Source of the DNA: Clostridiales bacterium
GTDB lineage: Bacteria > Bacillota > Clostridia > Lachnospirales > Lachnospiraceae
Direction: 5' to 3'
NCBI GenBank assembly: GCA_012518935.1
Contig: JAAYRE010000136.1
Coordinates: 1 to 37,391 of the forward strand
Length of the DNA stretch: 37,391 nt
Of this stretch, positions 25,249 to 34,582 are shown piece by piece. Below the pieces are notes generated by a model. The model was given only the letters and a program-made list of their open reading frames with translations. It was not told the DNA's origin and ran no database searches. Made by a program: the position numbers and the translations under genes. Position 1 is the stretch's first letter; each line of letters opens with the position of its first letter.

Positions 25249-27162
25249 ATGAGAAAATTAGCACTATCAGACGAGATACTCCTGTCCGTAGAGAAGCCTG
25301 CCAGGTATATTGGCGGAGAGGTCAACATGCAAGTAAAGAATACTAAGGAAGTAGATATAAGATTCTGCATGTGTTTTCCCGATGTATATGAGATTGGTAT
25401 GTCCCATTTGGGCATTCAGATATTATATGATATATTAAACCGCAGAGAGGATACTTATTGTGAGAGAGTATATTCTCCATGGGTGGATTTGGACAAGCTT
25501 ATGAGGGAGCGGAGCATCCCTCTTTTTGCATTGGAAAGCCAAGATCCTATTAAAGAATTTGATTTTTTAGGTATTACCCTTCAATATGAAATGTGTTATA
25601 CCAATATACTTCAGATATTAGAGCTTTCACAGATACCCATATATGCTAAGGATAGATCAGAAGAAGACCCCATAGTAATTGGAGGAGGACCATGTTCTTA
25701 TAATCCCGAACCCATAGCTGATTTCTTTGACTTCTTCTATATTGGTGAAGGGGAGTCTGCATATAATGATATTCTTGATTTATATAAGGAGTGTAAGAAA
25801 TCAGGAAAATCCAGAAGAGAATATTTGGAGCTTGTAGCAGGGATAGAGGGGATGTATGTTCCTGCCCTATATGATGTTGAGTATAACGATGATCATACTA
25901 TAAAAAGTTTTAGAAAGAATACCGATACTGCCCCTGATAGGGTGAAGAAACAGGTTGAGATGAATTTAAGTCAAGCATTTTACCCTACAAAACCCATAGT
26001 GCCCTTTATCAAGGCGACTCAGGATAGGGTAGTGCTTGAGATACAAAGAGGTTGTATCCGTGGCTGTAGGTTTTGCCAAGCAGGTATGATATATCGGCCT
26101 ACCAGGGAAAGGGATGTGGAATATCTTAAGAAATGTGCCTATGAGATGCTAAAATCCACAGGTCATGAGGAGATTTCCTTAAGTTCTTTAAGTTCCAGTG
26201 ACTATTCTAGACTAGAAGAGTTAGTATATTTCTTAATAGATGAATTTGGCTCTAAGGGTATAAATATATCTCTACCGTCACTTCGTATTGATACATTTTC
26301 ACTGGATGTTATGGGTAAGGTGCAGGACATTAGAAAAAGTAGTTTAACCTTTGCACCGGAGGCAGGAAGTCAAAAGCTGAGGGATGTTATTAATAAAGGG
26401 TTAACCGAGGATGACATACTTAAGGGGGCATCCGCTGCCTTTAATAGTGGTTGGAATCGCGTGAAATTGTATTTTATGATGGGACTTCCTACGGAAACTG
26501 AAGAAGATATTGAAGGTATTGCAGTTTTAACTGATAAGATTGCAAGAGAATATTATGATATACCTAAGGATCAAAGGCAGGGAAAGGTTAGTATCGTAGC
26601 CAGCACTTCCTTCTTTGTTCCAAAGCCCTTTACACCTTTTCAGTGGTCTAGGATGGATACACCAGAGGAATATTTATACAAGCAGAAGTATCTAAGAAGC
26701 AAAATAAATGAGCAGCTTAACAGAAAAAGTATTAAGTATAATTGGCATGAGGCACAGCTTAGTGAATTAGAAGGTGCTCTTGCTAGGGGTGACAGAAGAT
26801 TATCTAAGGTGATATATGATGCTTACAAAGCAGGTTGTCTCTATGATTCATGGAGCGAGCATTTTGATTATGATAAATGGGTTAAGGCCTTTGATGATAA
26901 TGGCATAGATATGTCATTCTACAACAGTAGAGAGCGTAAAGAGGAGGAGATTTTTCCTTGGGACTTTATTGATGTTGGTGTTACTAAGGCATTTTTACTT
27001 CGTGAATATAAGCGGGCAAAAAATGCAGCAGTAACTCCTAATTGCAGGGAGTTGTGCTACAACTGTGGTGCCAAATCATTTGGCGGTGGAGTATGCTTTG
27101 ATGGGCAAGAACTTGATAAGAGTAGTAACAAAAGCCAGGGTACAGTAGGAGGTAGCATATGA
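25249..27162 (+). CDS. B12-binding-domain radical SAM protein, TIGR03960 family
   Basis: A 637-residue radical SAM enzyme of the TIGR03960 family; its reaction is unknown. Order: N-terminal region and a cobalamin-binding-like fold (about 40-170), with GGGPCSYNPEPIADFFDFFYIGEGE; then the radical SAM core with the 4Fe-4S motif CIRGCRFC (Cys-x3-Cys-x2-Cys, near 26050); and a C-terminal Cys-rich tail, CRELCYNCGAKSFGGGVC. ATG at 25249 has AAAGGA upstream; an in-frame TTG lies three bases earlier. It overlaps the following DUF2344 gene by four bases (ATGA). The constant pairing of these two families next to RNase G and ribosomal genes suggests a task in RNA or ribosome biology, which is inference. 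Confidence 0.92.
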   Translation: MRKLALSDEILLSVEKPARYIGGEVNMQVKNTKEVDIRFCMCFPDVYEIGMSHLGIQILYDILNRREDTYCERVYSPWVDLDKLMRERSIPLFALESQDPIKEFDFLGITLQYEMCYTNILQILELSQIPIYAKDRSEEDPIVIGGGPCSYNPEPIADFFDFFYIGEGESAYNDILDLYKECKKSGKSRREYLELVAGIEGMYVPALYDVEYNDDHTIKSFRKNTDTAPDRVKKQVEMNLSQAFYPTKPIVPFIKATQDRVVLEIQRGCIRGCRFCQAGMIYRPTRERDVEYLKKCAYEMLKSTGHEEISLSSLSSSDYSRLEELVYFLIDEFGSKGINISLPSLRIDTFSLDVMGKVQDIRKSSLTFAPEAGSQKLRDVINKGLTEDDILKGASAAFNSGWNRVKLYFMMGLPTETEEDIEGIAVLTDKIAREYYDIPKDQRQGKVSIVASTSFFVPKPFTPFQWSRMDTPEEYLYKQKYLRSKINEQLNRKSIKYNWHEAQLSELEGALARGDRRLSKVIYDAYKAGCLYDSWSEHFDYDKWVKAFDDNGIDMSFYNSRERKEEEIFPWDFIDVGVTKAFLLREYKRAKNAAVTPNCRELCYNCGAKSFGGGVCFDGQELDKSSNKSQGTVGGSI

Positions 27163-28139
27163 AGGTAAGGATAAAATTTCAAAAATATGGTCCTATGAAG
27201 TTTATTGGTCATCTTGATGTAATGAGATATTTTCAGAAAGCATTTCGCAGAGCAGAGCTAGACAGTGAATATACCAAGGGATTTAATCCTCATCAGGTAA
27301 TGTCATTTGCCTCCCCCTTGGGACTTGGATTAACCAGTGACGGGGAATACATGGATATTGGACTTAACTTTAGTGATAGTCCAAAGCTTATGGTTAAAAA
27401 GATTAATGGGGTTATGTCAGAGGGATTTAAAGTTGTTGGATATCGTATACTAGAAGAGCCCCTTGAAAATGTAAAGAATGTAACAGCTATGTCCTTAGTA
27501 TCTTCAAGCGATTATATGGTGTCCTTAAAGGATGGTTATTCTTTAGGGGATATGATTACTTGTATTGATGAATTTAAGGCAGCGTTTCTTAAGTTTGTTG
27601 AAAGTTCTGAGATAATTATTAGTAAAAAGACTAAGAAAAGTGAAAAGCTTGTTGATATAAAACCTATGATTTCCTTTGTTGCTTTTGATGAAGCTGAGTA
27701 TAAGAACAAGCTTAAAGATGTTTTATTAGATATGCCTATTTCAGTGGATGTGGCACCGAGCCATGTGAAGGATGCTGATTCAGATGGTAAATCAGGTCAT
27801 ATGAAGGATGCTGATTCAGATGGTAAATCAAGTTATAAGATGGATGCTGATACAGATGGTAAATCAAGTTATAAGATGGATGCTGATACAGATGGTAAAT
27901 CAAGTTATATGATGGATGCTGAAAGTAGGGCAGAGGTTTATGATAATGGTATAAAAGTATATATGCAGTTAGATACAGGAAGTGAATCTAACTTAAAGCC
28001 TGAGCTGGTCATAGAAGCATTTTGTAATGCTAATAATATAGAATATAATCCTTATGCTTGGCAACATCACAGGCTTGAGATGTATACAAGAGATGATAAG
28101 ACGAAAAAATTGATTTCATTAGATAGATTGGAAAGGTAA
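27159..28139 (+). CDS. DUF2344 / TIGR03936 radical SAM-linked protein with internal 12-residue repeats
   Basis: The partner of the upstream TIGR03960 enzyme; in some bacteria the two are fused. Start MKVRIKFQKYGPMKFIGHLDVMRYFQKAFRRAELDSEYTKG carries the conserved opening of the family (here given only to identify it by FIGHLD and YTKGFNPH). The 326-residue length exceeds the usual 220-260. The excess is an insert at residues 203-256 made of four full and one partial copies of a 12-residue unit, MKDADSDGKSSY and variants, before the conserved C-terminal strand region. The insert looks like a recent slippage expansion. The enzyme's biochemical role is not known. Translation is coupled to the upstream gene by ATGA. 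Confidence 0.9.
   Translation: MKVRIKFQKYGPMKFIGHLDVMRYFQKAFRRAELDSEYTKGFNPHQVMSFASPLGLGLTSDGEYMDIGLNFSDSPKLMVKKINGVMSEGFKVVGYRILEEPLENVKNVTAMSLVSSSDYMVSLKDGYSLGDMITCIDEFKAAFLKFVESSEIIISKKTKKSEKLVDIKPMISFVAFDEAEYKNKLKDVLLDMPISVDVAPSHVKDADSDGKSGHMKDADSDGKSSYKMDADTDGKSSYKMDADTDGKSSYMMDAESRAEVYDNGIKVYMQLDTGSESNLKPELVIEAFCNANNIEYNPYAWQHHRLEMYTRDDKTKKLISLDRLER
27765..27926 (+). repeat. In-frame 36-bp tandem repeat, 4.5 copies
   Basis: Units start at 27765, 27801, 27837, 27873 and 27909 (partial). The third and fourth units are identical over all 36 bases; the first two differ mainly in Ser versus Thr and Gly-His versus Ser-Tyr codons. Each unit encodes a DADSDGK or DADTDGK loop. Confidence 0.95.
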
Positions 28140-28204
28140 CATAAGTATAGTAAACCAGTAGTTATACATTTTAGGAATCTATTTAGTCATAGGGGGATTC
28201 ATTT

Positions 28205-29440
28205 ATGAATCATAAATTAGTTATAACAAAATATAAGGATACAATCATTTCATCATTTTTTAAAGGAATGGAAATGGTCCAGGTTTCTTTAAATCCTGTA
28301 AATGAAGATGATATTCTTGGTAACATTTATCTTGGAAAAGTAAAAAATATTGTTAAGAATATTAATGCTGCCTTTGTGGAGATTGGGGACGGTAAGATAT
28401 GTTATTATCCTATGTCTGAGAATTATTATCCCATCATGGCAAATCAACCTACCGCAAAACAATCCATGGAAGCACAACCCAATAAAGAAAAGCCTTCCTT
28501 AAACGAATACAAAATCAAGACAGGAGATGAGCTGATCGTTCAAGTAACTAAGGAAGACGTAAAGACCAAAGCCCCTGTGGTAAGCTCAAATATTAATTTA
28601 ACAGGAAAGTTTGTTGCCCTAACCTATGGCAAATCTATTGTAGGTGTGTCCAATAAGATAGAGGATACAAAGGAGAGAAATAGACTAAGAAATCTAGTGA
28701 AACCCTATGCCAGTAAAGAGTATGGTTTTATCATAAGAACCAATGCGGCCTATATGCAGGATGAAATTATAATTAAGGAAATAAACAATCTTAAAGATAT
28801 TTATCGTGACATTCGTGAATATGGGATTCATAAAAACAGATTCTCACTATTATATAGGACTCCTCCGGGATATTTACGGGATATTAGGGATGGATATTCC
28901 GATAGCATAGATGAATTTATAACTGATGACCAAGAACTATATGAAAATATAAAAGAATATCTTATAAAACATCAACCGGAAGATAAGGAAAAGCTTAGGC
29001 TATATAAGGATGATAATTATAGTCTTTCTGCCCTATATAACATCAATAATAAATTACAAGATGCTATAAAACCTATGGTTTGGTTGAAATCTGGTGGCTC
29101 ATTAGTTATTCAGCCTACAGAAGCCCTTACAGTTATTGATGTAAATACTGGAAAAGCAATAGGAGGAAAGAAAAAGGTTCAGGAAACATTTCTAAAGATT
29201 AATCTAGAAGCCGCCAAGGAGATAGCCAAGCAGATAAGGCTTCGTAATCTTAGCGGAATCATAATAATAGATTTTATAGATATGGATTTACAAAAAAACA
29301 AAGACCTACTGATGGCAGAGTTTGAAGAGCATCTTAAAAAAGACCCTATAAAGACAACCTTGGTTGACATGACTGCACTGGGTCTAGTAGAGGTCACAAG
29401 AAAGAAAGTACGAAAACCTCTACACGAACAGATTATGTAA
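28205..29440 (+). CDS. rng: Ribonuclease E/G family endoribonuclease (RNase G-like)
   Basis: A single-strand-specific endoribonuclease that matures rRNA and starts mRNA decay. 411 residues. The S1 domain is at about 35-135 and is interrupted by a hydrophilic insert (about 72-100). The DNase I-like catalytic part carries the Mg-binding aspartates in TVIDVNTGK (Asp312) and IIIIDFIDM (Asp356). The protein ends at TRKKVRKPLHEQIM, before the Zn-link CPxC motif found in E. coli RNase E/G, and no Zn-link codons follow the stop in any frame. This short form also occurs in other Clostridia, as far as I recall. ATG 28205 has AGGGGG upstream. Confidence 0.93.
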   Translation: MNHKLVITKYKDTIISSFFKGMEMVQVSLNPVNEDDILGNIYLGKVKNIVKNINAAFVEIGDGKICYYPMSENYYPIMANQPTAKQSMEAQPNKEKPSLNEYKIKTGDELIVQVTKEDVKTKAPVVSSNINLTGKFVALTYGKSIVGVSNKIEDTKERNRLRNLVKPYASKEYGFIIRTNAAYMQDEIIIKEINNLKDIYRDIREYGIHKNRFSLLYRTPPGYLRDIRDGYSDSIDEFITDDQELYENIKEYLIKHQPEDKEKLRLYKDDNYSLSALYNINNKLQDAIKPMVWLKSGGSLVIQPTEALTVIDVNTGKAIGGKKKVQETFLKINLEAAKEIAKQIRLRNLSGIIIIDFIDMDLQKNKDLLMAEFEEHLKKDPIKTTLVDMTALGLVEVTRKKVRKPLHEQIM

Positions 29441-29445
29441 AGCTT

Positions 29446-29509
29446 ACGTTTTGTGAACAGTGTCACCACTATGCGTAGCATTGAGGTTGCACAGTTGACG
29501 TTTTGTGAA
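29446..29509 (+). repeat. Dispersed intergenic repeat, copy C (two direct repeats around a small hairpin)
   Basis: ACGTTTTGTGAA occurs at 29446-29457 and again at 29498-29509, 52 bases apart. Between them a weak palindrome is centred on ATGC-GTA-GCAT with GTGTCACC and GGTTGCAC as imperfect outer arms. It fills almost the entire gap between rng and the ybaK-like gene. Confidence 0.65.
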
Positions 29510-29535
29510 TTTATTGACATGGGAAGGATAAAACT

Positions 29536-30006
29536 GTGATTAAGACAAATGTAATGAGACTCTTAGAGCATGCACATATACCTTATAGAGCCTTAGAATA
29601 TGATGTGGACGAGGATAATTTGGCGGGTGAGTATGTGGCTAGCCAAATTGGGATGCCCCCAGAACAGGTTTTTAAGACCTTAGTAGCAAAGGGAGATAAG
29701 ACAGGTGTTTTGGTTTTCTGCATACCCGTAGCTCTTGAGCTTGACTTTAAGAAGGCGGCATCGGTTACTGGTAATAAGAAGATTGAAATGCTTCATGTAA
29801 AGGATCTACTTGCTACTACCGGCTATATTCGAGGTGGATGTTCACCAATTGGCATGAAGAAAAAATATTCAACCTATATGGATGAAACTGCAATTCTGTT
29901 TGATGAAATCACAGTTAGTGCCGGTGTTAAGGGCTGTCAATTATGCATACCACAGGAAGCTCTAGTGGAATATATAGATGCAAATATATGTGATATTGCT
30001 AAGTGA
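29536..30006 (+). CDS. ybaK: Cys-tRNA(Pro)/Cys-tRNA(Cys) deacylase, YbaK/EbsC family
   Basis: A proofreading hydrolase that clears cysteine mischarged on tRNA-Pro. The 156-residue length is normal. The family marks are FKTLVAKGDKTGVLVFCIPV, the catalytic-site Lys in LDFKKAASVTGNKKIEM, and the Gly-rich GYIRGGCSPIGMKK. The start is GTG at 29536 after GGGAAGGA. It has no obvious promoter other than the repeat-rich gap upstream, and it lies ahead of the separately promoted rplU. Confidence 0.92.
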   Translation: MIKTNVMRLLEHAHIPYRALEYDVDEDNLAGEYVASQIGMPPEQVFKTLVAKGDKTGVLVFCIPVALELDFKKAASVTGNKKIEMLHVKDLLATTGYIRGGCSPIGMKKKYSTYMDETAILFDEITVSAGVKGCQLCIPQEALVEYIDANICDIAK

Positions 30007-30044
30007 TGTATTGTCAGGCACCATGATGTAGTGAATTTTTTTCG

Positions 30045-30073
30045 TTGACAAATAATAGGCTGTATGATAATAT
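30045..30073 (+). promoter_or_regulatory. Promoter of the rplU operon
   Basis: TTGACA (30045-30050), 17-base spacer, TAATAT (30068-30073). The start of transcription would be near 30080. Confidence 0.75.
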
Positions 30074-30079
30074 TACTAA

Positions 30080-30155
30080 GTGTGCCGCACAGCGAGGTTT
30101 AAGTTCCGTTTTTTGGACACCAAAGTTGGCGAGTAATGATAATAGGAGGTGCCAT
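30080..30155 (+). ncRNA. Candidate L21 leader (ribosomal protein autoregulatory RNA)
   Basis: The 75-base leader of rplU begins with GTGCCGCACAGCGAGG and contains TCC-GTTTTT-GGA. Position and opening sequence fit the L21 leader element known upstream of Firmicutes rplU, where L21 is thought to control its own operon. I judge by pattern only; a covariance-model match would settle it. Confidence 0.5.
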
Positions 30156-30464
30156 ATGTACGCAATTATAGCAACTGGTGGAAAACAGTACAAGGTAGCG
30201 GAAGGCGATATCATTAAGGTTGAAAAGCTTGGCTTAGAAGCAGGCTCAGAAGTTACTTTTGATCAAGTACTTGCAGTTAATAAGGGCGAGATGGTTGTAG
30301 GTAATCCTACCGTAGAGAATGCTAAGGTTACTGCAACTGTTGTTGAAGAAGGTAAGAATAGAAAAGTTGTTGTCTTCAGATATAAGAGAAAGTCCGGATA
30401 TAACAAGAAAAAAGGCCATAGACAACCATATACTAAGGTTAAGATCGAAAAGATCAATGCATAG
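30156..30464 (+). CDS. rplU: 50S ribosomal protein L21
   Basis: A large-subunit protein that binds 23S rRNA. 102 residues, [14 protein letters not shown] at the start and the C-terminal [20 protein letters not shown] signature. I choose ATG 30156, which has AGGAGG correctly spaced; the frame is open for 37 more codons upstream but those cover the leader RNA. It is followed by prp and rpmA in the standard Firmicutes order. Confidence 0.98.
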   Translation: MYAIIATGGKQYKVAEGDIIKVEKLGLEAGSEVTFDQVLAVNKGEMVVGNPTVENAKVTATVVEEGKNRKVVVFRYKRKSGYNKKKGHRQPYTKVKIEKINA

Positions 30465-30474
30465 GTAATGGTAT

Positions 30475-30807
30475 ATGATTAAGGCAACTATTTATAAGAA
30501 TGCAGACAAGATGATTACAGGCTTTAAGATTCTTGGCCATGCAAATTATGCCGAAAAAGGCAGTGATATTGTGTGTGCTGCAGTATCAGTCTTAGTAATC
30601 AATACAATAAATTCTATAGACAAATTTACATCCGATATATTTGAATTAAGCCAGGATGAAGATAAGGGTTTGATAGAATTTCATATGGTCTCAACTATAA
30701 GCAATAATGGGAATCTTCTTCTTAACTCCCTAGCCTTAGGACTTCAGGGTATAGCAGAAGAGTATACTAATAAATATATTGAGATTTCCCAGCAGAAAAG
30801 ACCATAG
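30475..30807 (+). CDS. prp: Ribosomal-processing cysteine protease Prp
   Basis: Removes the N-terminal extension of L27 so that the ribosome becomes active. 110 residues, with the catalytic His in LGHANYA and Cys in DIVCAAVS, the two expected residues. It lies between rplU and rpmA, its substrate gene. The match of this enzyme with an uncleaved-type L27 start (next gene) makes the assignment firm. Confidence 0.95.
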   Translation: MIKATIYKNADKMITGFKILGHANYAEKGSDIVCAAVSVLVINTINSIDKFTSDIFELSQDEDKGLIEFHMVSTISNNGNLLLNSLALGLQGIAEEYTNKYIEISQQKRP

Positions 30808-30902
30808 TGGGTTTTACCACAATTAATTAGTAAAGTAGCAAGCAGATTTGATTTCATAGATTGAAATGGATTTGTATCATTTGATATTAGGAGGTGTAGA
30901 TT

Positions 30903-31190
30903 ATGTTAAGAATGAACCTTCAATTTTTCGCTCATAAGAAGGGTGTTGGTTCCTCAAAGAATGGTAGAGATTCTGAGTCTAAGAGACTTGGTGCCAAGAG
31001 AGCTGACGGACAGTTTGTTCTTGCTGGCAATATTCTTTATAGACAACGTGGAACAAAAATCCATCCAGGAGTTAATGTTGGACGCGGTGGCGACGATACA
31101 TTATTTGCATTAGTAGACGGAATTGTTCGTTTCGAAAGAAAAGGCAGGGATAAAAAGCAAGCAAGTGTATATCCTGTAGAAAGCAGATAG
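30903..31190 (+). CDS. rpmA: 50S ribosomal protein L27 (with Prp-cleaved extension)
   Basis: A large-subunit protein whose N-terminus reaches the peptidyl transferase centre. 95 residues. The N-terminus [17 protein letters not shown] contains the LQFFAHKKG site that Prp cuts between Phe and Ala in Firmicutes. ATG 30903 has AGGAGG upstream. A terminator follows. Confidence 0.98.
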   Translation: MLRMNLQFFAHKKGVGSSKNGRDSESKRLGAKRADGQFVLAGNILYRQRGTKIHPGVNVGRGGDDTLFALVDGIVRFERKGRDKKQASVYPVESR

Positions 31191-31208
31191 TAATAGACCC
31201 ATGTGATT

Positions 31209-31250
31209 AAACCCCAAATTCCTTAGTATTATGAGTTTGGGGTTCTTTTG
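31209..31250 (+). terminator. Terminator of the rplU-prp-rpmA operon
   Basis: A perfect nine-base stem (AACCCCAAA at 31210-31218 with TTTGGGGTT at 31236-31244), followed by CTTTTG. Confidence 0.85.
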
Positions 31251-31302
31251 TGCTTGTTTTGACATTCACATCAGAAAATTATAGGTTAATTATATAAATC
31301 TA

Positions 31303-31311
31303 TGTTATAAT
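31303..31311 (+). promoter_or_regulatory. Extended -10 promoter of obgE
   Basis: TGTTATAAT at 31303-31311, a perfect extended -10; the -35 region is weak (TAGGTT, 18-base spacer). Transcription would begin near 31318. Confidence 0.55.
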
Positions 31312-31332
31312 TGGTAATAATATAAATGTGTA

Positions 31333-31393
31333 TTGTAAAAGCCATACTGTTTATTGTACAATGCTTGCACATAAAACAGTGTGACTTTTACAA
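31333..31393 (+). repeat. 61-base imperfect palindrome in the obgE leader
   Basis: Arms 31333-31357 and 31369-31393 are complementary over 25 positions with three mismatches and one G-U pair, around an 11-base loop. There is no T-run after it, so it is not a terminator. It sits between the obgE promoter and its ribosome binding site. Confidence 0.7.
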
Positions 31394-31412
31394 ATTAATC
31401 TGCTTATCATAG

Positions 31413-32714
<1,302 letters not shown>

Positions 32715-32824
32715 TAAAGCACATGAAAAGTCTTTTCATTTGCTTTACGTAAGCAGTATAATGTGGCTTTGATCATGAATTATAAATATAAACATATTAC
32801 ATGTTATAAGAAGGGAGAGCTTTG

Positions 32825-33127
32825 ATGACAACAAAGCAAAGGGCTTATTTAAAAGGTTTAGCCATGAATATAGATCCTATTTATCAAATAGGAAAATCCG
32901 CACTTACTCCGGAGATTACAAAAGGAGTATCAGAAGCCTTGGAGGCAAGAGAGCTAATTAAGATTAATGTATTAAAAAGCTGTTTTGAAGATATTAATGA
33001 ACTTGCCAGAACTCTTTCTGAAAGAACCAAATCTGAGCTTGTTCAGGTTATCGGTAGAAAGATTGTACTATATAGGGAGTCAAAGAATAAGAAGAAGATT
33101 GTACTACCTGGAGAAAAATCCAAGTAA
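32825..33127 (+). CDS. yhbY: Ribosome assembly RNA-binding protein YhbY (CRM domain)
   Basis: A small pre-50S binding protein, 100 residues, one CRM domain: TTKQRAYLKGLAMNIDPIYQIGK and the RNA-binding loop VIGRKIVLYRES. ATG 32825 with GGGAG upstream is chosen over the TTG three bases before it. Neighbours obgE and rsfS also act in ribosome assembly, so the cluster is functionally coherent. Confidence 0.95.
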   Translation: MTTKQRAYLKGLAMNIDPIYQIGKSALTPEITKGVSEALEARELIKINVLKSCFEDINELARTLSERTKSELVQVIGRKIVLYRESKNKKKIVLPGEKSK

Positions 33128-33198
33128 TAGAAGTCAAAAAATGAAATCTAATAAGTAAGAAATCTAATGTCAACTAATAGCATGTAGGAGGAAGTTAG

Positions 33199-33801
33199 AT
33201 GAAAAAAGTTGGTATCATGGGCGGAACATTTAATCCCATTCATATTGGTCACTTGTATTTGGCAGAGCATGCATATGAGCAGGCACAGCTAGATTATGTA
33301 CTGTTTATGCCAACTTTAAATCCACCTCATAAGAAAGAAATATCTATAGAATCTGCTAGTCATAGGTTAGCTATGGTAGACCTAGCTATTAAGGATAATC
33401 CTCATTTTCGTTTATCAGACATAGAGTATCAAAGAACCGGCATGACCTATACATCAGATACATTAAAGGTCTTAAAAGAAATAAATCCTGATACAGAGTA
33501 TTATTACATTGTTGGTGGAGATTCTCTTATGATGATGGATAAATGGATGGATCCTCAGAGTGTATTTGATTTAAGTACCATTGTAGCAGGTGCTAGAAAT
33601 CAGTATTCTGACAGTGAATTAGAAAATCAAGCAAAACACCTTGAAAACACCTATAATGGCAAGGTTATTCTGCTTGACATGCCTATAGTGGAGATTTCTT
33701 CAGAAATTATAAGAGAAAGAGTTACCAATAAAAAAACTATTAGATATTATGTGCCAGATGAAGTATGGTCATATATAAATGACAATAAATTATACACATA
33801 A
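33199..33801 (+). CDS. nadD: Nicotinate-nucleotide adenylyltransferase
   Basis: Transfers AMP from ATP to nicotinate mononucleotide in NAD synthesis. 200 residues. The nucleotidyltransferase motif GGTFNPIHIGH (residues 9-19) and the C-terminal ISSEIIRERV are present. ATG 33199 follows AGGAGGA. The next gene yqeK is its frequent partner. Confidence 0.97.
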   Translation: MKKVGIMGGTFNPIHIGHLYLAEHAYEQAQLDYVLFMPTLNPPHKKEISIESASHRLAMVDLAIKDNPHFRLSDIEYQRTGMTYTSDTLKVLKEINPDTEYYYIVGGDSLMMMDKWMDPQSVFDLSTIVAGARNQYSDSELENQAKHLENTYNGKVILLDMPIVEISSEIIRERVTNKKTIRYYVPDEVWSYINDNKLYT

Positions 33802-33891
33802 TAATATCATAATAATATTATGTAAACTAACATGCACTTATGTTTAATTCATCATGATATTGTAAGGAAACTGTGTAGATGCTGGTATTAA

Positions 33892-33969
33892 GGGGAAGGA
33901 AATGGATATTACTGAACTAAGAAACAGCATGGGGAAGGAAATGGACATGACTAGACTAAGAGACAGCAT
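33892..33969 (+). repeat. 39-bp in-frame tandem duplication of the yqeK start region
   Basis: Copy 1 (33892-33930) and copy 2 (33931-33969) each contain GGGGAAGGAAATGGA, i.e. ribosome site and ATG, and then similar codons: MDITELRNSMGKE and MDMTRLRDSMKKV. The period is 39, exactly 13 codons. A few substitutions have accumulated. Confidence 0.9.
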
Positions 33970-34513
33970 GAAGAAGGTTTTATCAGAGAAGAGATATATT
34001 CATAGCTTAGGGGTTGAAGAAGTATGCCATGATTTAGCCTTAATATATGGAGCTGATATAGAAAAGGCTGAAATTGCTGGAATCCTTCATGATTGTGCCA
34101 AGTATTTGACTAAAGAAGAATTCTTATCTGAAGCAAAAAGGTACCGCCTACCCATATCCCCATATGAAAGAGATAACCCATATATGCTTCATGCCAAGTT
34201 AGGTCTTATATATGCTAGAGAAAAGTATGGGATAAATGATGAGGAAATTCTTAACGCCATACTATTTCACACTACTGGTAGACCCAATATGACCTTGTTA
34301 GAGAAGATAGTATATGTCAGTGATTATATTGAGCCAAACCGCAAACCATTTCCTGGTCTTGATGAGGCCAGAGAAGTAGCATATAGAAATCTTGACGAAG
34401 CAGTTATCATAGTATCAAAATGTACTCTATATTATTTAAATGAAAAGGGAGTAAACATAGATCCAGCAACTAAGACAACATATGAATATTATGTAAACCA
34501 AGCCAACATATAA
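33902..34513 (+). CDS. yqeK: HD-domain protein YqeK (diadenosine tetraphosphate hydrolase-type)
   Basis: Members of this HD family hydrolyse Ap4A symmetrically in Gram-positives. 203 residues if started at ATG 33902. The HD metal site is visible as His34 (RYIHSLGVEEV), His63-Asp64 (GILHDCAKYL), His in LFHTTGRP and Asp in VYVSDYIEPNR. The N-terminus is duplicated at DNA level: a second ribosome site and ATG at 33941 would give a 190-residue protein, closer to what the family usually has. Both starts may be used. It lies between nadD and rsfS, as in Bacillus. Confidence 0.93.
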   Translation: MDITELRNSMGKEMDMTRLRDSMKKVLSEKRYIHSLGVEEVCHDLALIYGADIEKAEIAGILHDCAKYLTKEEFLSEAKRYRLPISPYERDNPYMLHAKLGLIYAREKYGINDEEILNAILFHTTGRPNMTLLEKIVYVSDYIEPNRKPFPGLDEAREVAYRNLDEAVIIVSKCTLYYLNEKGVNIDPATKTTYEYYVNQANI

Positions 34514-34582
34514 AAAGGTTAAAGTTTAAATATAGTATTAGTATATATTTTATAGGTATTAATATATAAAACAGGAGGTATT

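Noticed and set aside
29452-29467. CRP-like site TGTGA-N6-TCACC in the rng/ybaK gap
   Set aside because: It is only a partial match to the E. coli consensus, falls inside the dispersed repeat, and there is no promoter at the right distance.
30045-30155. N-terminal extension of L21 from the frame open at 30045
   Set aside because: It overlaps the rplU promoter and leader RNA; the family start [14 protein letters not shown] follows a perfect ribosome site at 30156.
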